The notes under the pieces were generated by a model. The model was given only the letters and a program-made list of their open reading frames with translations. It searched no databases and was not told where the DNA came from. The position numbers and the translations under genes were made by a program. A DNA stretch of 62,499 bases, taken from an uncultured Bacilli bacterium (GTDB lineage Bacteria; Bacillota_I; Bacilli_A; RF39; UBA660). Numbering within the stretch: position 1 is the stretch's first letter; each line of letters opens with the position of its first letter. Location: NCBI GenBank assembly GCA_947626035.1, contig CANQQR010000001.1, positions 77,096 through 139,594 on the forward strand, given 5' to 3'. Of the stretch, positions 1 to 9,800 are shown one piece after another.

Positions 1-2
1 GA

Positions 3-494
3 ACTCTTGTTCAAGAACTAGAGATATACGGTAAGTACAGACCTGCGATATTAAATGGAAAAATGTATAATCATCCATTAAGTTTTAATTTATATAACTT
101 AAACAATAGCAAGGATAACATTAAAGCATTAAAGAAAGCTATTATAGGAGAAGGCGAAAAATTTTGTATGATGTATGCAAGTTACTTTGGATTAGATAAT
201 GATATTAGTGTAGCTTGCTGCGGCAGCGCCTTAATTTGGTATCAAGTACAGCTATTATTATCATTAGATGTAGAAGAAATTATTGTAGCTTTTGATAAAC
301 AGTTTAAAGAAATAGGTGATGATGAATTTAAGCGATGGGTAAAAAAGCTTACTGATATATATAATAAATATAATAAGTATGTTACTGTAAGTTTCTTATT
401 TGACAAATGGAACTTACTAGGATATAAAGATTCACCAATAGATAAGGGAAAGGATATTTTTCTTGAATTATGTAATAGGAGGATATATTTATGA
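3..494 (+). CDS. DNA primase, C-terminal part (cut by window edge)
   Basis: The frame is open to the left edge, so this is the end of a longer protein; the ATG at 63 is internal. The remaining 163 codons look like the TOPRIM and C-terminal part of phage DnaG-like primases: a CCGSALIWYQ segment, then a beta-strand/acidic segment VEEIIVAFDKQ, and near the end KDSPIDKGKDIF, which is typical of phage primases just before the C-terminus. It would make RNA primers at the fork together with the polymerase and helicase encoded downstream. The zinc-binding N-terminus, if present, lies outside the window. The family call is from recognised motifs only. Confidence 0.6.
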   Translation, partial: TLVQELEIYGKYRPAILNGKMYNHPLSFNLYNLNNSKDNIKALKKAIIGEGEKFCMMYASYFGLDNDISVACCGSALIWYQVQLLLSLDVEEIIVAFDKQFKEIGDDEFKRWVKKLTDIYNKYNKYVTVSFLFDKWNLLGYKDSPIDKGKDIFLELCNRRIYL

Positions 495-721
495 AAGTTA
501 TTAGAATGGGTAAAGTTAGACAGATTGAATGTTATAAATGTAAGTCATTGTTAGAATATGATATAGAAAAAGATACAAAAACTTCTGACGTTTATATGTT
601 TTCAGTAGACGCTTATTCATGTAGACCATATAAATATATTAGATGTCCTGTCTGCGGAAATGAAATAAATGTATGTGAAGATTATTATAATTATTTCGAT
701 GCTCATATAACTGCGGGGTGA
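491..721 (+). CDS. Small zinc-ribbon protein, function unknown
   Basis: A 76-residue protein whose ATG overlaps the primase stop (translational coupling); the sequence AATAGGAGGATATATTT upstream is a strong ribosome binding site. It has two cysteine pairs, CYKC near residues 14-17 and CPVC near residues 53-56, spaced as in a zinc ribbon. Such proteins in phage replication operons are often nucleic-acid or protein adaptors, but nothing here points to a specific partner. The next gene, recJ-like, starts only 5 nt downstream, so it belongs to the same operon. Confidence 0.6.
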   Translation: MKVIRMGKVRQIECYKCKSLLEYDIEKDTKTSDVYMFSVDAYSCRPYKYIRCPVCGNEINVCEDYYNYFDAHITAG

Positions 722-725
722 TAAC

Positions 726-2066
726 ATGAAATATAAATTAATTAAACCCGTTAATGAAAAATATACCGCACTAGAACAGGTGCTTACGAATCGTGGTATT
801 AAGTTAGAAGATATTCCGCATTACTGTAATACTACTGATGAAGATATAAATTCTCCATTGCTATTTGGAGAAGAGGTACTTAAAAACGCGGCGGCCGCGC
901 TTGTAAAGTGCATTGGGTCCAGCTTAAATGCGGCAGTGATCGTGGATGCTGACTGCGATGGTTTTACATCTTCCGCGCTTCTAATCAACTATCTATATGA
1001 TATATGGCCTACATGGGTGATTAATCATTTGACTTGGTACTTGCATAATGGCAAGCAACATGGCCTTAGTGATTATTGCGATCTTCTTGAGAAAGCGCAC
1101 TATGATCTGATTGTGATTCCAGACGCTGGATCTAATGATTACATTTATCATGAGCGTTTAAGCGCCATTGGAACAAAGATAATTATTCTTGACCATCACG
1201 AGGCGGACGAAATATCGCCCTACGCAATAGTAATAAACAATCAGCTTTCTGATTATCCAAATAAACAACTATCTGGTGTTGGAGTTACTTGGCAATTTTG
1301 TAGATATATAGATAGCTTGTTAGGTAAGAATTACGCAGAACAATACCTAGATTTAGTTGCTCTTGGTCTGACCGCGGATATGCAAAGTCTTCTCTCATTA
1401 GAAACAAAACATTTGATAAATAAAGGATTTGATCCAGAGAATATCCATAATCCTTTTATTTATCATATATGGCAGAAAAACCAATTTAAGCTAGGTGATC
1501 ACATCACATCATGGGGCGCCGCGTTTTATATTGCTCCTTTTGTTAATGCTATTGTTCGTAGTGGTACGCAAGAGGAGAAAGAGATAGTTTTTAAGTCAAT
1601 GCTTAATAAAGAAGCTTTTCAAATGGTTTTATCTACTAAACGCGGACACTTATTGGGTGAGCAAGAGCAGCTAGTAGAACAAGCTATGAGAATATGCACT
1701 AACGTGAAGAATAGACAGACGCGCATACAGGACGAAACAATGCAATTCCTTGAGAGTAAAATAGAGACAGAACATCTACTTGATAATAAAGTTCTTCTTC
1801 TATTGGTAGAGCCGGGTCAGGTTGATAGGAATGTGGCTGGGTTAGTTGCGAACAAGTTCATGGCTAAGTATCAACGACCATGCTGCATATTAACAAAAGT
1901 AGAAGAGCCTGTTGAAGTTAAAACTTATAAAGATAATTACCCAGTATTAGCAACTATGATTACTCAAATATCTTATCAAGGTTCTGCACGCGGCTGTGAT
2001 AAAGTAGGAGTCACAGAGTTTAAAGATATATGCGCGGGAACTGGGTTAACGATGTATACAGCGGGT
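726..2066 (+). CDS. recJ: RecJ-like DHH single-strand exonuclease, 5' exon
   Basis: First exon of a DHH-family phosphoesterase (447 codons). Motifs in order: VDADCDG (residues 73-79), PDAGSND (132-138) and DHH (156-158), the metal-binding residues of RecJ nucleases that degrade single-stranded DNA 5' to 3'. The reading frame runs past the exon to a stop at 2114, but those last residues are intron sequence. Splicing after the T at 2066 joins MYTAG to HQGAFGLAL, rebuilding the conserved GHxGAFG motif of the RecJ C-terminal part. The spliced protein would be about 604 aa. The gene sits with primase, helicase and polymerase, so a role in recombination or end processing during replication is likely. 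Confidence 0.85.
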
Positions 2067-3074
2067 CAACGGTGGCCCCTAAACATTTTACCGTTTATCA
2101 GCGGGGTCATTTAAATAGAAAAAATGTCCAAGTTTGGACATTCTTAATTAAATGGCTAACGAGAAAACCTAAATATATATAGAGAAGATAGATTATATCT
2201 ATATATACATGGCAACCTCGTGGGAAGATTTAATACTATTTTCTCTAATACAATAAAATAAAAGGAGAAAATAAAATGGAAAAATATATTTATAAAATTA
2301 CCAATAAGATTAATGGTAAGTCTTATATAGGTCAAACAACTGATTATAAGAGAAGATTTTCTGAGCATAAGGCAAAAGGATATAACAATGAAGAAAACAA
2401 GCTATTATATTATGCTTTTGATAAGTATGGTATAGATAATTTTACATTTGAAGTGATAGAGGATAAAACACCAAATTATAATGAAAGAGAAAAATATTGG
2501 ATTCAATATTATGATTCATATGAAAATGGTTATAATATGACTTTAGGTGGAGAGGAACCTCCTTTAAATATTAAAGAAAATAGTCCTTTTGCAACGCATA
2601 CTCAAGAAGATGTAGATAAGGTTATTGATTTATTAATAAATACAACTATACAAATGAAAGATATAGCAGTATTAACTAATTATGATTATTCAACTATTAA
2701 GAGAATTAATAGTGGTAAATTATGGCATAATGAAAAATTAGCTTATCCACTTCGTAAAGAAACAAGTAGAGAATATCAAAAAGAAAGAGCATTAAATATA
2801 ATTCATGACCTTATGTATACTGATTTATCTCAATATAAAATTGCTGAAAAATATGGGTGCGCAAGAAGTACGGTAACAGCAATTAATTCTGGGAAAAATA
2901 ATAGACAAGAAAATATAAAATATCCAATTAGAAAATAGTATTAAATAACCTGTATCGACTATCCTGGGTTAGACTAGGAGTACTGGAACTATTGATACGT
3001 TCTGGGAAAAAGTGTTCTTATAACCATGTTATAAGTAAAAAATAGTCAGAGCCAATGGAAACATTGGATTTTCG
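2067..3074 (+). mobile_element. Group I intron in the recJ-like gene
   Basis: About 1,008 bp that interrupt the recJ frame. The exon ends in GGGT, which pairs with GCCC just inside the intron (U.G at the splice site, P1), and the intron ends in G as group I introns do. Core elements shared with the nrdD intron: GTATCGACTATC at 2952, ATTGATACG at 2991 and ATAGTCAG at 3042, consistent with P3 (GTATC/GATAC) and P7 (GACTA/TAGTC). A perfect hairpin near 2123-2140 is probably a peripheral stem. The intron carries a GIY-YIG gene in its 5' half. Splice sites are inferred from frame, motif restoration and pairing. Confidence 0.85.
2276..2938 (+). CDS. Intron-encoded GIY-YIG homing endonuclease
   Basis: A 220-aa protein with an N-terminal GIY-YIG nuclease domain: YIYKIT (residues 4-9), SYIGQT (16-21), the arginine of KRRF and the glutamate of NEREKYW. 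Two C-terminal repeats of about 50 residues follow (from about residue 109 and 167), each a helix-turn-helix-like unit ending in YP(L/I)RK, presumably the DNA-recognition part. The ribosome binding site is AAAAGGAG. It lies wholly inside the recJ intron and would spread it by cutting intronless alleles. It lacks the GC-rich alanine and arginine codons of the flanking phage genes, consistent with separate origin. Confidence 0.9.
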   Translation: MEKYIYKITNKINGKSYIGQTTDYKRRFSEHKAKGYNNEENKLLYYAFDKYGIDNFTFEVIEDKTPNYNEREKYWIQYYDSYENGYNMTLGGEEPPLNIKENSPFATHTQEDVDKVIDLLINTTIQMKDIAVLTNYDYSTIKRINSGKLWHNEKLAYPLRKETSREYQKERALNIIHDLMYTDLSQYKIAEKYGCARSTVTAINSGKNNRQENIKYPIRK

Positions 3075-3548
3075 CACCAAGGCGCTTTTGGGCTCGCTCT
3101 CCGCGCTCAAGACATTCCCGCATTCATTCAAAAAACTAATGAAGCTTTAAAAGATATGTCGGATGAAGCATTATATTATGTTGACTATATTTATGATGGA
3201 GTTAATGTAAATGCTGAAAACATTCTCGACATGGCAGATATGGATTCTTATATAGGCAAAGATATTGATGAACCAAAGATTGCTATTCATAATCTTAAGG
3301 TCACTAAAGATATGGTAACTCTTATGTCTCCTGATAAAGCTCCAACGCTTAAAATTATTTTGCCTAACAAAGTAGCTCTTATCAAATTTGGGTCAAGCCA
3401 AGAAGAATATGATAAACTAGCTACTGATGGATACGTCACTCTTGATATGGTAGGGTCGTGCAACAGAAACGAATATAATGGATGGGTGACGCCGCAAATT
3501 TTTATGGAGGACTATGAGATTGTTAACTCTTGTAAGTATTATTTTTGA
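3075..3548 (+). CDS. recJ: RecJ-like exonuclease, 3' exon
   Basis: Second exon (157 residues plus stop), in frame with the first exon when joined at the predicted splice sites. It starts with HQGAFGLAL, completing the GHxGAFG motif found near the end of the RecJ catalytic core, followed by a C-terminal domain that may be the OB-like part. An ATG at 3156 opens the same frame, but that is an internal methionine, not the likely start. The stop is 52 nt before the next ATG, with a promoter in the gap. Confidence 0.8.
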   Translation, partial: HQGAFGLALRAQDIPAFIQKTNEALKDMSDEALYYVDYIYDGVNVNAENILDMADMDSYIGKDIDEPKIAIHNLKVTKDMVTLMSPDKAPTLKIILPNKVALIKFGSSQEEYDKLATDGYVTLDMVGSCNRNEYNGWVTPQIFMEDYEIVNSCKYYF

Positions 3549-3577
3549 TTGACTTTTTATATAAATTATGATATAAT
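3549..3577 (+). promoter_or_regulatory. Sigma-A-like promoter
   Basis: TTGACT, a 17-bp spacer ending in TGA, then TATAAT: a near-consensus promoter with an extended -10 (TGATATAAT). It lies just after the recJ stop and drives the peptidase-like gene and helicase. The same architecture recurs at 6743, 17058, 47271 and 59923. Confidence 0.8.
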
Positions 3578-3600
3578 AGTTTATATGAAAAGGAGAAGAT

Positions 3601-3918
3601 ATGTATAAAGGAAAAGCAGACTTAAATGCGGTAACGCACTTGCAGAATGGAGAAGAGTGCATACTGGTTGGCTACGGTCAATCTATGATGCCTATTATTA
3701 GATCTGGTCAATCAGTAAAAGTCACTCCAATGACTGAAGAAGTTACCTTAGAGAAAGATGATATAGTGTTTTGTAAAGTAAATAGGCATTTTTATATACA
3801 TAAAATATCTGCTATTAAAAATAATAATAACTCATATCAAATATCTAATAATCATGGTCATATTAATGGTTGGATTAGTAGAAAGCAAATATATGGAAAG
3901 GTAATTGAGATACTATAA
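3601..3918 (+). CDS. S24/S26-like peptidase domain protein
   Basis: A 105-aa protein preceded by AAAAGGAGAAGAT. It has the order seen in LexA/signal-peptidase-fold proteins: GYGQSMMPIIRSGQ (residues 24-37, the SMxP box with candidate nucleophile serine), DDIVFCKV (a conserved strand), then YIHKISAI, and a final GKVIEI strand. No DNA-binding or membrane segment is present, so it is only the catalytic fold. The usual catalytic lysine is not obvious; a histidine followed by lysine lies at that place, as in ER-type signal peptidases. Role in the phage unknown; it is co-transcribed with the helicase. Confidence 0.65.
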   Translation: MYKGKADLNAVTHLQNGEECILVGYGQSMMPIIRSGQSVKVTPMTEEVTLEKDDIVFCKVNRHFYIHKISAIKNNNNSYQISNNHGHINGWISRKQIYGKVIEIL

Positions 3919-5102
3919 TGATACTAACTAATAAACAAGAGCAAGGATTAAATATTGTATTAGATAAATATAGAAATAAAGAAAAATATGCAATTATTAG
4001 TGGGTATGCGGGTAGCGGTAAGTCAACGCTTATTAAATTCATTATATCAGCTCTACTGCAAGAGCCAGGAGTAAAAGAAACCGATATAGTTTTTGCTACA
4101 TATACAGGTAAAGCCGCACAGGTTTTGATTAATAAAGGAAATAAACCAGCTATGACATTACATAAGTTGCTTTATGACTCTTTTCCAAAACCTGACGGTT
4201 CTTTTCTGCGTAAACCAAAGATAATGCTTGAATATAAGATTATAGTAGTTGATGAAATTTCGATGGCGCCTAAGACCTTGATGGATTTGTTATTGAGCCA
4301 CAACGTATTCGTCATAGGTCTTGGTGATCCTGCGCAGCTCCCGCCTATAGAAGAAAAAGAGGACAACCATTTGCTTGATAGGCCTGACATTTTTCTTGAC
4401 GAGATTATGCGGCAGGCGCAAGAGTCAGAAATCATACAGCTAACAATGAAAGTTAGAGCTGGAGAAGCTGTTCCCTATGGCTGCGGTAAAGAAGTGCAGG
4501 TATTAAGTCAAAGAGATTTAATCCCAGATATGAAGTTGTGGGCAGATCAAATTTTAGTAGCAACCAATAAAGCAAGAGATAGAGTGAATCAAGAAATGCG
4601 GGCACTGCTTAATAAGACAGAACCGATGCCTATGGAAGGCGATAAGGTTATTTGTGTGCGTAATTATTGGGATACAGTTTCTAATAATGAAAATAGTCTT
4701 ATCAATGGCACCATTGGCTACCTTAATCATAATTTTCAATCTAAGTATCCACTTCCGCGATGGACAGGTGGCGGTAATATAGATGTCACAATTTCTAATT
4801 TTAAGACAGACGCAGACGATGAATTTTCTAATCTTGAAATGGATACAAAGATGATCCTTACTGGAGAAAAGTGCGTAGATAAAAAGACCGAGTACAGATT
4901 ACACGCTAATCCAAAGACTAGAGCAATAGTGCCTTTGGAATTTGCATATGGTTACGCAATCACATTTTGGAAGGCGCAAGGTAGCGAGTGGGATAAAGTG
5001 CTTGTTCTTGAAGAGAGTTATCCTTGGGATAAAGAGTTGCATCGACGAGCTATATATACTGCCTTAACAAGAAGTAGTAAAAAAGTAGTTTGGATTCGAT
5101 AG
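3918..5102 (+). CDS. SF1 DNA helicase, Dda/RecD-like
   Basis: A 394-aa helicase whose ATG overlaps the upstream stop. Motif I (Walker A) GYAGSGKST lies near residues 28-36, then TLHKLL, motif II VVDEIS, motif III GDPAQLPP, and motif VI region FWKAQGSEWDKV followed by YTALTRSSK. This order is that of SF1B helicases such as T4 Dda or the RecD2 core, which move 5' to 3' on single-stranded DNA. Length fits Dda. It likely acts in replication or recombination alongside primase and DnaE-type polymerase. Confidence 0.85.
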   Translation: MILTNKQEQGLNIVLDKYRNKEKYAIISGYAGSGKSTLIKFIISALLQEPGVKETDIVFATYTGKAAQVLINKGNKPAMTLHKLLYDSFPKPDGSFLRKPKIMLEYKIIVVDEISMAPKTLMDLLLSHNVFVIGLGDPAQLPPIEEKEDNHLLDRPDIFLDEIMRQAQESEIIQLTMKVRAGEAVPYGCGKEVQVLSQRDLIPDMKLWADQILVATNKARDRVNQEMRALLNKTEPMPMEGDKVICVRNYWDTVSNNENSLINGTIGYLNHNFQSKYPLPRWTGGGNIDVTISNFKTDADDEFSNLEMDTKMILTGEKCVDKKTEYRLHANPKTRAIVPLEFAYGYAITFWKAQGSEWDKVLVLEESYPWDKELHRRAIYTALTRSSKKVVWIR

Positions 5103-5111
5103 GAGTTAGAT

Positions 5112-5252
5112 ATGGTACTTCGAACTAGCTATTATTATCAAATACGTAACTTTAAGAGGAATATGATTCCGGTCTCTACAGCAATAGAAAATTGTTGCTC
5201 GTTGGCTCTATACAGCTTGCACTCGCGCGGCACAAAAGCTAGTTTTAATTAG
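5112..5252 (+). pseudogene. Severed 5' end of the DUF488-like gene
   Basis: A 46-codon reading frame starting nine bases after the helicase stop. Its residues 4-23 (RTSYYYQIRNFKRN then xIPVST) match residues 4-23 of the intact gene at 6267 at 19 of 20 positions, then similarity stops and the frame ends after unrelated residues. At nucleotide level most matching codons differ at silent positions. I read it as the original start of that gene, cut off when the nuclease gene at 5359 inserted. See the findings for the recoding argument. Confidence 0.65.
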
Positions 5253-5306
5253 ATAAGGAGATTTAATAAAATATGCTACCAAAAAACGCTGCCAAAAATG
5301 TTTAAT

Positions 5307-5345
5307 TTACTATTTATAAAATTTATATATATTATAAAATAGTAA
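5307..5345 (+). promoter_or_regulatory. Hairpin just upstream of nuclease gene
   Basis: Arms TTACTATTT and AAATAGTAA pair perfectly, with a further four pairs after a bulge, leaving a short AT loop. The 3' arm abuts the AAAGGAG ribosome binding site of the gene at 5359. Similar hairpins restrain translation of homing endonuclease genes in T4; that role here is inference. Confidence 0.4.
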
Positions 5346-5358
5346 AGGAGAATTTAAT

Positions 5359-6270
5359 ATGGCAAAAGTCACAGATCTTACGGGTCAAACTTTTGGTAAA
5401 TTGACCGTAATATGCAGAGATATAGAAACTCAAAAGAAAAATAATAGTCCAAGAACTTATTGGCGGTGTCAATGTGAATGTGGAAAAATTGTTAGTGTTT
5501 GTCGCAACCATTTAATAAGTGGTCATACTAAATCGTGCGGATGTCAGAGGGGTAGAAAAGCTGAGGATTTAACAAATAAAATATTCTCTTATTTAACTGT
5601 TATTGAAAAATCTAATAGAACTGATGACTATGGTAAAGTTTTTTGGAAATGTAAATGTGTTTGTGGTAAAATTATAGAAGTATCAACTGCCGAGTTAAAT
5701 AGTGGTCATACGAAGTCGTGTGGATGTCAAAAAGGTAGAAAAATCGAAGATTTGGTAGGGCAAAAATTTAATAAATTAACAGTAATACAAAAAATTGAAA
5801 ATAAAAAGCAAGCAGGACATACTTTATGGTTATGTAAATGTGATTGTGGAAAAGAGGTTGAAGTTGCTGGTATACATTTAAAAAGTGGTCATACTGCAAG
5901 TTGTGGTTGTATATCTTCTTCTTTAGGAGAAGAACATATAGAGCAATTTTTAATTCAAAATCAAATTAAATATATTAAGGATAAACCTTATTTTAAAGAT
6001 TTAATACTGCCTTCTGGATATATAGGTAGATATGATTTTATATTACTAGATAGGCAAGATAAACCATATACAATTATAGAATTTGATGGGTTACAACACA
6101 CAAAAGAATGGGATCTTAGTAATACAACGTTGCAAGAAAGACAATTATATGATAATATAAAAAATGAATATGCAATAAATCATAAAATTCCGTTATATAG
6201 GATTCCATATTCTCAAAGAGATAATATTTGTTTTGAAACATTATTTAATAAGGAGTATTTAATTGAGTGA
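5359..6270 (+). CDS. Free-standing EDxHD/Vsr-like homing endonuclease
   Basis: A 303-aa protein with three N-terminal zinc-finger-like repeats (about residues 6-63, 69-123, 131-184), each with a GKLTVI-type strand, a CxCGK pair and a closing SCGC. A C-terminal PD-(D/E)xK-type nuclease domain follows (about 190-303): early glutamate EEHIEQF, GRYDF, IIEFDGLQH, and a late D..K segment. This is the EDxHD homing nuclease architecture also seen in the gene at 50062. Its TGA stop overlaps the GTG start of the next gene. AT-rich, without the CCGCGG words of neighbouring genes: a recent mobile gene. Confidence 0.85.
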   Translation: MAKVTDLTGQTFGKLTVICRDIETQKKNNSPRTYWRCQCECGKIVSVCRNHLISGHTKSCGCQRGRKAEDLTNKIFSYLTVIEKSNRTDDYGKVFWKCKCVCGKIIEVSTAELNSGHTKSCGCQKGRKIEDLVGQKFNKLTVIQKIENKKQAGHTLWLCKCDCGKEVEVAGIHLKSGHTASCGCISSSLGEEHIEQFLIQNQIKYIKDKPYFKDLILPSGYIGRYDFILLDRQDKPYTIIEFDGLQHTKEWDLSNTTLQERQLYDNIKNEYAINHKIPLYRIPYSQRDNICFETLFNKEYLIE

Positions 6271-6746
6271 AAATAAGAACGTCTTACTACTATCAAATTC
6301 GCAACTTTAAACGTAACTATATTCCAGTGTCAACCACCCAAACAGATCCTTTGTGGTTCCATGACTTCACTGGGGATTATAACTATATCTTCAAAGACAA
6401 GAGAGGAATAGTGAATGGTATCAGATGTCTACCTATAATAAAATGCGGGAAGGCCGCTCAAGGCTGTAAAGGTCCAGACCTATGTCAGTATACACCGGCG
6501 CCCGCGTGTCCTTTTCTGAGTAGCTACCGCGATAATTTAGCACAATTAGATTTTGATACTTTACTAAAAGACTTTTCTTCTCTTGCCTTACAATATCAAA
6601 TACATGAAAATATAGACGATGAAATAACTATTGTATTAATAGTATATGAAACTCCAAAGAATCCATGTAGTGAGCGACAGGCTCTGATAAACTATTTTAC
6701 ATCCAATGGAGTTGAGTGTAAGGAGCTAGAGTATCCTATCTCTTGA
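6267..6746 (+). CDS. DUF488-like protein
   Basis: A 159-aa protein starting at GTG, preceded by AAGGAG within the end of the nuclease gene. It begins RTSYYYQI and ends with ETPKNPCSERQALINYF followed by a GVECKEL strand, resembling DUF488 family proteins, where a conserved acidic-Cys-His/Glu-Arg segment precedes a final helix and strand. A cysteine-rich middle (CGKAAQGCKGPDLC and TPAPACPF) is unusual and could bind metal. Biochemical role unknown. Its 5' end is duplicated upstream at 5112 with different codons. Confidence 0.55.
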   Translation: MKIRTSYYYQIRNFKRNYIPVSTTQTDPLWFHDFTGDYNYIFKDKRGIVNGIRCLPIIKCGKAAQGCKGPDLCQYTPAPACPFLSSYRDNLAQLDFDTLLKDFSSLALQYQIHENIDDEITIVLIVYETPKNPCSERQALINYFTSNGVECKELEYPIS

Positions 6747-6771
6747 CTTTCTATTAAAATTATGATATAAT
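6743..6771 (+). promoter_or_regulatory. Sigma-A-like promoter for DNA polymerase operon
   Basis: TTGACT, 17-bp spacer ending in TGA, TATAAT. It overlaps the stop of the DUF488-like gene and sits about 30 bp before the polymerase start. Confidence 0.8.
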
Positions 6772-6802
6772 ATATATAGAATAAAGAAATGGAGCAAAGA
6801 AA

Positions 6803-9800
6803 ATGGAAAAAAGAAGCTCGATGTATTCAACTAGGTTCGAGGTTCACAGCCACTCGATGTACTCTAATCTTCGCCTTCTCGACTGCATCAATCGTCCAGA
6901 GGACTTGATTAATAGAGCTATAGAACTCGGTTTAGCAGGTATTTGCATAACTGACCACGAGACGCTTGCGAGTCACGTTAAGGTAAACAAATATGCTCAA
7001 AAGATTCAGCAGGAGTATCCAGATTTTAAAGTAGCATTAGGTAATGAGATTTATCTATGTGAAAATAGAGAGAACGGGCAAAAATATTATCACTTTATTT
7101 TAATTGCAAAAAATAAAGATGGCTATCGAGCTTTAAGAGAGTTATCTTCAAGAGCATGGATGAACTCATATTGGGATCGCGGTATGGAGCGTGTTGTAAC
7201 AACATATGCAGACTTAAGAGAGATAGTGGGTAAGTATCCTGGTACTCTAATAGCAACGACCGCGTGTCTTGGTGGTGAGTTATCATCTCTTACTCTAAAG
7301 TTAATAGAGAGCGAAAGATTAAATGACACTAGTTCGATTCAATTAACACATGATAGAATTGTTAGTTTCATTCAATTTTGTAAAAGTTTGTTTGGAGAAG
7401 ACTTTTACATTGAATGTGCGCCAGGATTAAGTAAAGAACAAATTGCTGTTAATAAGAGATTAGTTTCTATTGCACAATGTTTTAATGTAAAAATGGTGGT
7501 GGGAACTGATGCCCATTATCTTAAAAAAGAAGATAGATTTGTTCATAAAGCATACTTAAACTCAAAAGGCGGAGAAAGGGAAGTCGATGATTTCTATGAG
7601 TATGCTTATTTGCAAACTCAAGACGAAGTTATTGATTATTTGAACCAAAGTATTCCAGATGAAGTAGAGCAAATGTTTGAAAATAGTCTGGAAATTTATA
7701 ATAAAATAGAAAATTATACACTAGCTCACAAACAAACAATACCGCAAGTCGAAGTAAAAGATTATCCTAAAAAAGCTTGGTGGGGCGTGAATAATCCAGA
7801 TGCAGATGAAATGGCGAATTATCCAATATTAAAGTCAATGTTTACATCTGATGATAAGGTTGAAAGATATTGGGTAAACCAATGCTGGGAATCTCTTGAA
7901 GAAAAAATTGGACATTGGAGCGAGCATTTAGATTATGTAGCGAGATTAGAAGAAGAAGCTGACACAAAAAGAGTTATTGGAGAAAAACTGGAAACTAATA
8001 TGTTTAGTTATCCAGTGACACTTCAGCATTATGTAGATTTATTCTGGGAATGTGGGAGTATTGTAGGCGCAGGCCGCGGCTCGAGTTGTTCAGGTCTAAA
8101 TCATTGGCTCCTAGGAGTAACTCAGCTAGATCCGATTAAGTGGAACTTTCCGTGGTTTCGATACATGAATAAAGAACGAGTGGAACTCGGTGATATTGAT
8201 ATTGATCTGAATCCATCGAAGCGTCCAACTATCCTTAAGGCAATTAAAAAGGAACGCGGTCAAAAATTTAAGGATAGTGTTGATGATTTATCTAAGAAAA
8301 ATCTTGGTTGTACATTAATAGCTACATTTGGGACAGAAGGAACTAGGTCAGCAATTTTAACCGCATGCCGCGGTTATAGAAGTGAAGAATATCCAGATGG
8401 CATTGATAGTGATACAGCTCAGTATATGTCATCTTTGATTCCGTCAGAAAGAGGATTTTTATGGCCACTTAATGACGTTGTTAATGGTAATAAGGATAAA
8501 GATAGAAGAGCAATAACTACATTTATTAATGAAGTAAATCAGTATGATGGATTATTAAGTATCATGATGGCTATTGAGGGCCTGGTTAATAAGCGTAGTA
8601 GTCATGCTTCTGGAGTTATTTTATTTGATGAAGATCCATATGAATTTGGATGTTTTATGAAGACTCCAAGTGGCGATATTATTACACAATATGATTTGCA
8701 TGATTGTGAATATGTTGGAATGACTAAGTATGATTTCTTGGTAACTGAAGTTTGTGATAAAATAACTCAGGCTATAAAACTTTTACAAAATGATAATGTA
8801 ATAGAAAAAAATTTATCACTAAGAAAAATATATAATAAATATTTTCATCCAAATATTCTTCCTCTTGACGATCAGGCGGTATGGAAAAACATTCAAAGTG
8901 GTTCTGTATTAAACGTGTTCCAGTTTGATAGTATGGTTGGCGCGCAGGCTGCGAAAAAGATTAAGCCAGTAAATATTCAAGAGTTAACAGACTGTAATGG
9001 CTTGATGAGACTTATGACTGCGGAAAAGGGTGAAGAGTCGCCAATTGATAAATATGTAAGATTTAAAAATAACATTAACTTGTGGTATAATGAAATGCGG
9101 GCGGCCGGTCTTTCCGTGAAAGAACAGGAGTCGTTAAAGCCATATTTCTTGTCTTCATACGGAGTTCCACCATCTCAGGAACAATTAATGTTGATGTTAA
9201 TGGATGAAAAATTATGCGGGTTCACATTAGCAGAAGCAAACGATGCTAGAAAAATTGTTGGAAAGAAGCAGATGTCAAGAATCCCAGAGTTGCAGGATAA
9301 AGTTATAAGTAGAGCTAAGTCAAAAAACCTAGGTCTATACATATGGAAGCACGGTGTGGGGCCGCAAATGGGCTATGCTTTTTCCGTAATACACTCGACC
9401 GCATATAGTATAATCGGGTTCCAGACTGCATATTTAGCAACTCACTGGAATCCCATATATTGGAACACAGCTTGTTTGATTGTAAATAGTGGTTCCCTTG
9501 AAGATGATGATGACGTAGAATATGAAATCATTGAAGATGATGATGGTGAGAAAGTCCAAAAGAAAGAAAAGGGCACTGACTATGCAAAAGTAGCAAAAGC
9601 TTTAGGCGAAATTATCTCTCGTGGTATTAAAGTATCTCTAGTTGACATTAATAAGTCAAGTTATAGTTTTGAACCAGATGTTGCTAATAATCAAATTTTG
9701 TTTGGTATGAAAGCATTAAGTAATGTTGGAACACCAGTAATTGAAATGATTATAGCGAATAGACCATATAATAACTTTAAAGATTTTTTAAATAAATGTC

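Noticed and set aside
2123..2140. Perfect hairpin after the recJ-like 5' exon as a terminator
   Set aside because: It lies inside the group I intron and is followed by intron core elements, so a peripheral intron stem is more likely.
3156..3548. Separate 130-aa gene starting at ATG 3156
   Set aside because: The frame extends upstream through HQGAFGLAL to the intron end; it is the recJ 3' exon.
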